This document shows positions 58,636 to 64,000 of a stretch of DNA of 64,000 nt, one piece after another (the first letter of the stretch is position 1; each line of letters begins with the position of its first letter). The notes under the pieces are model-generated. The model ran no database searches. It was given only the letters and a program-made list of their open reading frames with translations, and was not told the origin of the DNA. The stretch is from assembly GCF_005434945.1 (NCBI RefSeq), contig NZ_SKCH01000008.1, positions 1 to 64,000 on the forward strand. The letters are read 5' to 3'. A program made the translations under genes and the position numbers. This DNA comes from Prescottella subtropica (GTDB taxonomy: Bacteria > Actinomycetota > Actinomycetes > Mycobacteriales > Mycobacteriaceae).

Positions 58636-58768
58636 GAATGGGCTCCTGAGGCGGGGGTGTGTGGCGGAGGGTGGTCCACCCACGATTCTATGCGGTCGAT
58701 CGCTCGGTGGAACGAACGGAACCGAAGCACCTTACCGGCCGGTAGTGGTGGCGGTACCATCGGGTCCC

Positions 58769-59197
58769 GTGACCGTGCCCCTGAGCGTGCCCACCACCGG
58801 CCGCCGCGACCTGACCGGACGTGCCGACATCGACCGGCTCGTGGCGGCGTTCTACGAGCGCGCCCTGACCGACCCGGTCCTGGAGTCCGCGTTCGAGATC
58901 CTCGCGATCGTCGGACTCGACGAGCACCTGCCCGTCGTCGGCGACTTCTGGGAGCAGATCCTGTTCCGCACCGTCCGCTACCAGGGCGCGTTCGCGGCGG
59001 TGCACGACGCGCTGCACCGGCAGCACGATCTGGCGGGGGAGAAACTGGCGCGGTGGCTGAACCTGTGGTGCGCGACGGTCGACGAGATGTTCACCGGACC
59101 GGACGCCGACCGTGCCAAGACGAAGGCGGCCGCGATGGTGGCTGCTATGGAACGCAGTTGGAGCGGCAGTTGGAGCGGCAGTCGGAGCCGCGGCTAA
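58769..59197 (+). CDS. Group III truncated hemoglobin
   Basis: A 142-aa globin. The fold begins at DIDRLVAAFYERALTDPVLE (about 20-39). DFWEQILFRTVRYQGAFAAV (about 65-84) is the E-helix region typical of group III, and the proximal heme His is in VHDALHRQH (about 84-92). The tail ends in a short repeat SWSGSWSGSRSRG encoded by tandem DNA repeats. Such globins handle O2, NO or peroxide. TACCAT (58755-58760) 8 nt before the GTG suggests a leaderless start. It overlaps maf by 4 nt at the 3' end. Confidence 0.85.
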   Translation: MTVPLSVPTTGRRDLTGRADIDRLVAAFYERALTDPVLESAFEILAIVGLDEHLPVVGDFWEQILFRTVRYQGAFAAVHDALHRQHDLAGEKLARWLNLWCATVDEMFTGPDADRAKTKAAAMVAAMERSWSGSWSGSRSRG

Positions 59198-59838
59198 CGC
59201 GGGACCGGGTTGGTGGCCCACAACTCGGCCACGGATACCCCGACCTCACCGAGCAGACGCCGCACCAGCGGCAACCCGATCCCGATGACACTCGACGGGT
59301 CGCCCTCGAGTCGTTCGACGAACCAGCCGCCGAGACTGTCGAGAGTGAAGGCGCCGGCCACCTTCAACGGTTCCCCCGACGCGAGGTACGCCTCGAGATC
59401 CTCGTCGGACGGGGAACCGAAATGGACGACGGTGCCGCTGCAGTCGGATGCGTCGGCGACGACCGTGCCGGACTCGAGCCGCAGCACACTGTGTCCGGTG
59501 AGCAGGGTGGCGCTGCGGCCGGCCATGGACTGCCAGCGCTTCCGCGCGACCTCGACGGTGTGCGGTTTGCCCTGCAACTGCCCGTCGATGTGCAGCATCG
59601 AATCGCAGCCGATCACGACGGCGTCGGTGAGACCGTCGGCGATCAGCGCGGGAATCACGTCGCGGGCCTTGGCCTCGGCGAGCGTGGTGACGACCGTCTC
59701 GGGGGCCGCGGACGGGCCCAGACGGTCGATGACGGCGTCCTCGTCGACGCCGGAGACACGGACGGTGGGCTCGACCCCGGCGCCCCGCAGCACGGTCAAC
59801 CGTGCCGGGGACGCCGAGGCGAGAACCAGTCGAGTCAC
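59194..59838 (-). CDS. maf: Maf-like nucleoside triphosphate pyrophosphatase
   Basis: A 214-aa house-cleaning enzyme that hydrolyses non-canonical or excess dTTP/UTP to the monophosphate. SASPARLTVLRGAG (about 7-20) is the start signature, GCDSMLHIDGQLQGKP (about 77-92) the catalytic Asp region, and LLTGHSVLRLESG (about 107) the third motif. The GTG at 59838 is 16 nt after accE. It is in the acc operon, as in mycobacteria. Confidence 0.92.
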   Translation of the reverse strand: MTRLVLASASPARLTVLRGAGVEPTVRVSGVDEDAVIDRLGPSAAPETVVTTLAEAKARDVIPALIADGLTDAVVIGCDSMLHIDGQLQGKPHTVEVARKRWQSMAGRSATLLTGHSVLRLESGTVVADASDCSGTVVHFGSPSDEDLEAYLASGEPLKVAGAFTLDSLGGWFVERLEGDPSSVIGIGLPLVRRLLGEVGVSVAELWATNPVPR

Positions 59839-59854
59839 TCGGACGACCGTTCGA

Positions 59855-60187
59855 TCAGAACGGTCGCGCCGCGACCGGGGCGTTGAACGAGTACGGCGAG
59901 AACGGCGCGTACCCGCGGTGCATCCGGGTGGGTGCACCCCACGTCTCGGGCGGCAGGCCGTCGCCGGCCGGTGCCGCCGCAGCCGAGGCGGTCGCCAGCA
60001 CCGTCACCAGGACCGCGACCTCCTCGTCCGTCGGATTGCCCTTGACGATGCTGAACGCGGGGGCCGCCGACGGTGTGGCGGCAGGTTCGAGTTCGGCGAC
60101 GGCGTCGGCCAACGCGGCTCCTTCGAGCGTCGACGCCTCGAGCAGCGCGGCGTCGGTGAGCACATCTTCGCGAGTGGTGGCTGTCAC
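59855..60187 (-). CDS. accE: Acyl-CoA carboxylase epsilon subunit
   Basis: A 110-aa small subunit that stabilises the AccA3-AccD5 complex in actinobacteria. The conserved core is [20 protein letters not shown] (about 45-64), and the C-terminus has [19 protein letters not shown] (about 84-102), the tail typical of AccE. The N-terminal part (Glu/Ala-rich) is shorter than in M. tuberculosis AccE5. GTG start overlaps the accD5 stop by 4 nt, so stoichiometry is set by coupling. Confidence 0.9.
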   Translation of the reverse strand: MTATTREDVLTDAALLEASTLEGAALADAVAELEPAATPSAAPAFSIVKGNPTDEEVAVLVTVLATASAAAAPAGDGLPPETWGAPTRMHRGYAPFSPYSFNAPVAARPF

Positions 60188-61824
60188 AGCGGAATGTTCC
60201 CATGCTTCTTGGGCGGAAGCGAGACCATCTTGCGCTCGAGCAGACGCAGCGCGGAGACGATCTGTCCGCGGGTGTGCGACGGCGGGATCACGGCATCGAC
60301 GTAGCCGCGCTCGGCTGCAACGTACGGGTTCACCAGGGTGTCCTCGTACTCCTGCTGCAGCTCCAGGCGCAGTGCGTCGACGTTCTCGCCGTTCGCCTCG
60401 GCCGCCTTGATTTCCTTGCGGTAGACGAAGCCGACAGCACCGGATGCGCCCATGACGGCGATCTGCGCGGTCGGCCACGCCAGGTTGACGTCAGCGCCCA
60501 TGTGCTTCGAGCCCATGACGTCGTAAGCGCCACCGTACGCCTTGCGGGTGATGACGGTGATCTTGCCGACCGTGGCCTCGCCGTACGCGTACAGCAGCTT
60601 GGCGCCGCGGCGGATGATGCCGTTGTACTCCTGGTCGGTGCCGGGCAGGAAGCCCGGGACGTCGACGAGGGTGACGATCGGGACGTTGAACGCGTCGCAG
60701 GTGCGGACGAAACGTGCCGCCTTCTCGGAGGCGTCGATGTCGAGGCAGCCGGCGAACTGCATCGGCTGGTTCGCGACGATGCCGACGCTGCGGCCGTCGA
60801 TGCGACCGAAGCCGACGATGACGTTGGCGGCGCGGCCGGCCTGCACCTCGAGGAACTCGCCGTCGTCGATGAGGCGGCGGATGACCTCGTGCATGTCGTA
60901 CGGCTGGTTCGCCGAGTCCGGGATGATCGTGTCGAGATCGCGGTCCTCGTCGGTGAGCGAGTCCTCGATCGAGCCGACGATCGGATCCGACGGCAGCATG
61001 CGCGGAGCCGCGGCCTGGTTGTTGCTCGGCAGGTAGGACAGCAGGTCCTTGACGTAGTCGAGGGCGTCCTGCTCGTCGGAGGCGACGTAGTGCGCGACAC
61101 CCGACTTGGCCATGTGGGTCCGGGCGCCGCCCAGATCCTCCATGGTGACGTCCTCACCCGTGACGGTCTTGATGACGTCGGGTCCGGTGACGAACATCTG
61201 GCTGGCCTCGTCGACCATGACGACGAAGTCGGTGAGCGCGGGGGAGTAGACGTGGCCGCCGGCGGCCGGGCCCATGATCAGAGAGATCTGCGGGATGACA
61301 CCCGAGGCCTGGATGTTGCGGTGGAAGATCTCGCCGTACAGGCCGAGCGAGACGACGCCCTCCTGGATGCGGGCGCCGGCACCCTCGTTGATGCCGATCA
61401 GCGGGCGGCCGGTCTTGAGCGCCAGGTCCATGACCTTGACGATCTTCTCGCCGTAGATCTCGCCGAGGCTGCCGCCGAACACGGTGGCGTCCTGCGAGAA
61501 CACGCAGACGTCGCGGCCGTCGATGGTGCCGTAGCCGGTGACGACGCCGTCGCCGACGGGACGGTTGTCGGCCAGGCCGAAGTTGGTGCTCCGGTGCCGG
61601 GCCAGGGCGTCGAGCTCGACGAACGAGCCCTCGTCGAGGAGTGCCTCGATGCGCTCGCGGGCCGTCAGCTTGCCCTTGGCGTGGACCTTCTCGATGGCCT
61701 TCTCGCCCATCGGCTGCATTGCCTGCGCCTGGCGGTTACGCAGGTCAGCGAGCTTTCCCGCCGTGGTGTGGATATCCGGGGTATTCGCCGCCACTGCCGC
61801 GGCCGGCTCCTGAACACTGGTCAT
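60184..61824 (-). CDS. accD5: Propionyl-/acyl-CoA carboxylase beta subunit (carboxyltransferase)
   Basis: A 546-aa carboxyltransferase making methylmalonyl-CoA (or malonyl-CoA) from carboxybiotin. The N domain (about 25-280) has [16 protein letters not shown] (about 145) with oxyanion Gly residues and [15 protein letters not shown] (about 188). The C domain has [20 protein letters not shown] (about 404-423) and [18 protein letters not shown] (about 450). The final helices end KKHGNIPL. It is the first gene of accD5-accE-maf, divergent from birA, with a GTTGAATTGTTCAAC palindrome between. Confidence 0.95.
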   Translation of the reverse strand: MTSVQEPAAAVAANTPDIHTTAGKLADLRNRQAQAMQPMGEKAIEKVHAKGKLTARERIEALLDEGSFVELDALARHRSTNFGLADNRPVGDGVVTGYGTIDGRDVCVFSQDATVFGGSLGEIYGEKIVKVMDLALKTGRPLIGINEGAGARIQEGVVSLGLYGEIFHRNIQASGVIPQISLIMGPAAGGHVYSPALTDFVVMVDEASQMFVTGPDVIKTVTGEDVTMEDLGGARTHMAKSGVAHYVASDEQDALDYVKDLLSYLPSNNQAAAPRMLPSDPIVGSIEDSLTDEDRDLDTIIPDSANQPYDMHEVIRRLIDDGEFLEVQAGRAANVIVGFGRIDGRSVGIVANQPMQFAGCLDIDASEKAARFVRTCDAFNVPIVTLVDVPGFLPGTDQEYNGIIRRGAKLLYAYGEATVGKITVITRKAYGGAYDVMGSKHMGADVNLAWPTAQIAVMGASGAVGFVYRKEIKAAEANGENVDALRLELQQEYEDTLVNPYVAAERGYVDAVIPPSHTRGQIVSALRLLERKMVSLPPKKHGNIPL

Positions 61825-61878
61825 GGTTCTGGAGCATAACCAGGGCCGACGGGCAGCTTTCGAGTGAGGTCGCTTCGA

Positions 61879-61893
61879 GTTGAATTGTTCAAC
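61879..61893. promoter_or_regulatory. 15-bp palindrome between accD5 and birA
   Basis: GTTGAA and TTCAAC are perfect 6-bp arms around TTG. It lies about 55 bp from accD5 and 48 bp from birA, well placed to act on both promoters. It resembles, but does not match, the TGAAC-N3-GTTCA sites of the actinobacterial biotin regulator BioQ. Confidence 0.5.
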
Positions 61894-61940
61894 CTAAGCT
61901 ACTGACGAGTCACTTTTCAATCGCACCATACGCTGGACGG

Positions 61941-62774
61941 ATGTGGACCGACCTGAACCGACCCCCGCTCGATGTCGACGTGTTGCGACGCGCCCTGGTG
62001 TGCGGCGCGGGCGGTGATCCGGACGCCTTCTGGTCGTGTGTCGACGTCGTCGCCGAGACCGGGTCCACCAACGCCGATCTGCTCGCCCGGCCGAAGACTC
62101 CGGACTACCCGCGCAGCGTCCTGATCGCCGAATACCAGACGAACGGGCGCGGCCGGCACGCGCGACCGTGGGTGAGTCCGCCGCGTGCCCTGCTCACGGT
62201 GTCCGCGGTGCTGGACCTGCCGGGCCTGGATCTGTCGGACATCGGTTGGCTACCGCTGCTGGTGGGGGTCGCCGTCGTCGACACGCTGCGCGACGTCGCG
62301 GGTGTGGATGCGGAACTCAAGTGGCCCAACGATGTTCACATCGACGGACGCAAGCTCGCCGGGATCCTCGTGGAGGTGGCGGCGACGACCCCGGTCCCGA
62401 CCGTCGTCGTCGGTGTCGGGTTGAACGTGACCCTGACGGAGGACGAACGCCCGGTCCCGACGGCGACGTCGCTGCTGCTCGAGGGCGCCGAGGTGACGGA
62501 CCGGTCGGTGCTGGCGCGGGCGCTGCTGCGGGCGCTCGCCGCACGGTGGCGGGAATGGCAGTCCGCAGGCTGGAAGGTCGACGGTCTCGCGTCGGACTAC
62601 CGGGAGCGGTGCGGCACACTCGGCCGGAAGGTGCGCGCGGAGCTGCCGGGCGATCGGGAACTGGTGGGGATCGCGACCGACATCGATCACGAAGGGCGCG
62701 TGGTCATCACACCGACGGGTGAGTCACCGGTCGCGGTGTCGGCCGGTGACATCACCCATCTGCGTGCCGTGTAG
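61941..62774 (+). CDS. birA: Biotin--[acetyl-CoA-carboxylase] ligase
   Basis: A 277-aa biotin protein ligase. There is no N-terminal helix-turn-helix, so it is a class I enzyme and not the repressor. Motifs: ETGSTNADLL (about 37-46), EYQTNGRGRHARPW (biotinyl-AMP loop, about 63-76), LKWPNDVHIDGRKLAGILVE (about 128-147) and GVGLNV (about 161). It loads biotin on AccA3. TACGCT (61929-61934) lies 6 nt before the ATG, giving a probable leaderless mRNA. Confidence 0.94.
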   Translation: MWTDLNRPPLDVDVLRRALVCGAGGDPDAFWSCVDVVAETGSTNADLLARPKTPDYPRSVLIAEYQTNGRGRHARPWVSPPRALLTVSAVLDLPGLDLSDIGWLPLLVGVAVVDTLRDVAGVDAELKWPNDVHIDGRKLAGILVEVAATTPVPTVVVGVGLNVTLTEDERPVPTATSLLLEGAEVTDRSVLARALLRALAARWREWQSAGWKVDGLASDYRERCGTLGRKVRAELPGDRELVGIATDIDHEGRVVITPTGESPVAVSAGDITHLRAV

Positions 62775-62788
62775 CGGTATCGAAATAC

Positions 62789-63208
62789 CTACGCGCGCTC
62801 GGAATCCCAGGTGGACACCGCCCAGATCACGACGATGTCGAGCGCGATGATCAGGATCGACCACAGCGGGTACCAGGGGATCCACAGGAAGTTCGCGATG
62901 ATCGACAGTGCCGCGATCACGATGGCGCACACCCGCGCCCACGTCGCCCCGGTGAGCAGGCCGAGGCCGATGAGGATGCCGAGGATGCCGACGATCAGGT
63001 GGATCCAGCCCCACGTGCCGAGGTCGAACTGGTAGACGTACTGCGGTCCGACGACGAACACGTCGTCGTTCGCGATCGCGGAGATGCCCTGGAAGATCTG
63101 CAGGATTCCCACGGTCATGAGGAGAATCGCGGCGGCGATCGACGCACCCGCCGCGAAACCCTGCTTGGTGCCGCCGGAACTGTGCGTGGGTGGTGTGCTG
63201 GTCGTCAT
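62789..63208 (-). CDS. DUF7144-type small membrane protein
   Basis: A 139-aa protein with four helices: about 19-42 (ASIAAAILLMTVGILQIFQG), 67-85 (WGWIHLIVGILGILIGLGLL), 91-108 and 112-132. The start is polar Thr/Pro/Ser/Gly. FQGISAIANDDVFVVGPQYV (about 38-57) and WIHLIVGI are typical of this actinobacterial family. No function is known. It converges on birA with 14 nt between. Confidence 0.8.
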   Translation of the reverse strand: MTTSTPPTHSSGGTKQGFAAGASIAAAILLMTVGILQIFQGISAIANDDVFVVGPQYVYQFDLGTWGWIHLIVGILGILIGLGLLTGATWARVCAIVIAALSIIANFLWIPWYPLWSILIIALDIVVIWAVSTWDSERA

Positions 63209-63401
63209 CGCGGATCCTTTCGGTCGATCCTGGCCGTCACGGTGGCACGGTGGCGCCTTCCGAGGTCAGTGTTCGCCGTGATGTCATCCGTGACTTCATC
63301 CGCGACGGGTGAAACGCCGCAAGCGTTTTCATCCGTCGGTGGAGTCGTCCGACTGTTACGGTTTCGCTGATTCGACACAGTGTGCGACGAGGGGAGCCGT
63401 G

Positions 63402-64000
63402 ATGAATGCGCAACACGAAGCGCCGATCCAGGCCGGTGGCGTCTGGGTGGCCGACGCCGACGGAGATCTCGAGGCCGCGGGCCGATTCCTGACGGGCCTG
63501 ACCGTCGTGTTCGGTCTGCTCACCCTCGGACTCGGCATCGCGATGCTGGTATGGCCGAATGCGACACTGCTCGTCGCCGCCGTGATCATCGCGATCCAGG
63601 TGTTCGCGTTCGGTATCGTCCAGATCGTCCGGTCGTTCGCGGAGGTCAACGCGCCCACCGCATCCCGCACCCTCACCGGACTGTCCGGTGCGCTGGCGGT
63701 CCTGCTGGGCTTCCTGGTCCTGCGCAGCCCGCTGCAGACCCTCATCGTCATCACGCTCGTGATCGGCGCCTGGTGGGTGTTCCGCGGTGTGCTCGACATC
63801 GTCGCGGGTGCCACCGAGGTGCCGGGTAACCGGGCCGTGAGCATCGTGCTCGGTGTGATCAGCGTCGTCGCCGGCGCGATCGTGCTGCTGCAGCCGACCA
63901 TGTCGCTCGGCGTGTTCGTCGTCGTGGTCGCCGTCTGGATGATCCTCTACGGCGTCATCGTCGTCGCCGCACCGTTCGTCGCGCGTCGCGCACTGTCCTG
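63402..64000 (+). CDS. HdeD/DUF308-type membrane protein (3' end beyond the window)
   Basis: The frame stays open for at least 199 codons to the window edge. Helices are seen at about 29-48 (FLTGLTVVFGLLTLGLGIAM), 53-75, 88-105 (TLTGLSGALAVLLGFLVL), 110-130, 146-162 and 168-190, a pattern of paired repeats as in HdeD acid-resistance membrane proteins. GGGGAG lies 6 nt before the ATG; a GTG 3 nt earlier is possible. Function uncertain. Confidence 0.75.
   Translation, partial: MNAQHEAPIQAGGVWVADADGDLEAAGRFLTGLTVVFGLLTLGLGIAMLVWPNATLLVAAVIIAIQVFAFGIVQIVRSFAEVNAPTASRTLTGLSGALAVLLGFLVLRSPLQTLIVITLVIGAWWVFRGVLDIVAGATEVPGNRAVSIVLGVISVVAGAIVLLQPTMSLGVFVVVVAVWMILYGVIVVAAPFVARRALS

Overview
This 64 kb window is chromosomal DNA of a high-GC, mycolic-acid-containing actinomycete, most probably a Rhodococcus. 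Third codon positions are strongly GC-biased, GTG and TTG starts are common, and many genes appear leaderless. Gene order largely follows the Mycobacterium tuberculosis segment from folD to birA (Rv3356c to Rv3279c, recalled from memory, not searched). It reads as core genome with small accessory insertions. I found no rRNA, tRNA, transposase, integrase, phage gene or CRISPR array.

Layout. 1-4.5 kb: tail of an unidentified gene, a CsoR-type metal sensor with an operator-like palindrome, a DUF302 protein, a LysR regulator, a secreted glycerophosphodiesterase, TrmL and an Ltp-repeat protein. 4.5-12 kb: pentapeptide-repeat protein, folD, DUF3017 protein, the metY-metX operon, an amino acid permease and icd. 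12-18.5 kb: MFS transporter, xthA, a secreted RNase with its barstar inhibitor, trpS, a YihY/BrkB membrane protein and a D,D-carboxypeptidase. 18.6-22 kb: sdhCDAB. 22.5-31 kb: purine/pyrimidine salvage and sugar-phosphate genes (add, upp, punA, pmmB) around a four-gene type VII secretion-like operon with an NlpC/P60 hydrolase. 31-43 kb: two M20 amidohydrolases, gamma-glutamylcyclotransferase, lpdA, a PLP aminotransferase, a Phd/YefM-SRPBCC fusion, glpK, glpD and an MpaB-type oxygenase. 43-50.5 kb: a secreted protein, a patatin, a lysine catabolism group (lat, piperidine-6-carboxylate dehydrogenase, HglS), and a TetR/thioesterase pair. 50.6-62.8 kb: an MBL-Rieske protein, a PtpB-like phosphatase, and the acyl-CoA carboxylase region (accA3, accE, accD5, birA) with sufE, sseA, maf, a truncated globin and an inserted PapA-like acyltransferase. 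Two membrane proteins close the window, the last cut by its end.

How genes work together. BirA biotinylates the AccA3 carrier domain, which feeds AccD5/AccE; the acyl-CoA products serve lipid and mycolate synthesis. Lat, the dehydrogenase and HglS cover three steps of lysine to D-2-hydroxyglutarate; the 2-aminoadipate transaminase step is not certain. GlpK and GlpD degrade glycerol, which the secreted phosphodiesterase could supply. MetY and MetX make homocysteine and lie behind a SAM-IV-like riboswitch followed by a cysteine-codon leader peptide (MMCCCRR). This stacked control is the most interesting single feature of the window. Others are the RNase/barstar pair, the antitoxin-SRPBCC fusion, two copies of an intergenic palindrome and several unassigned operator-like palindromes.
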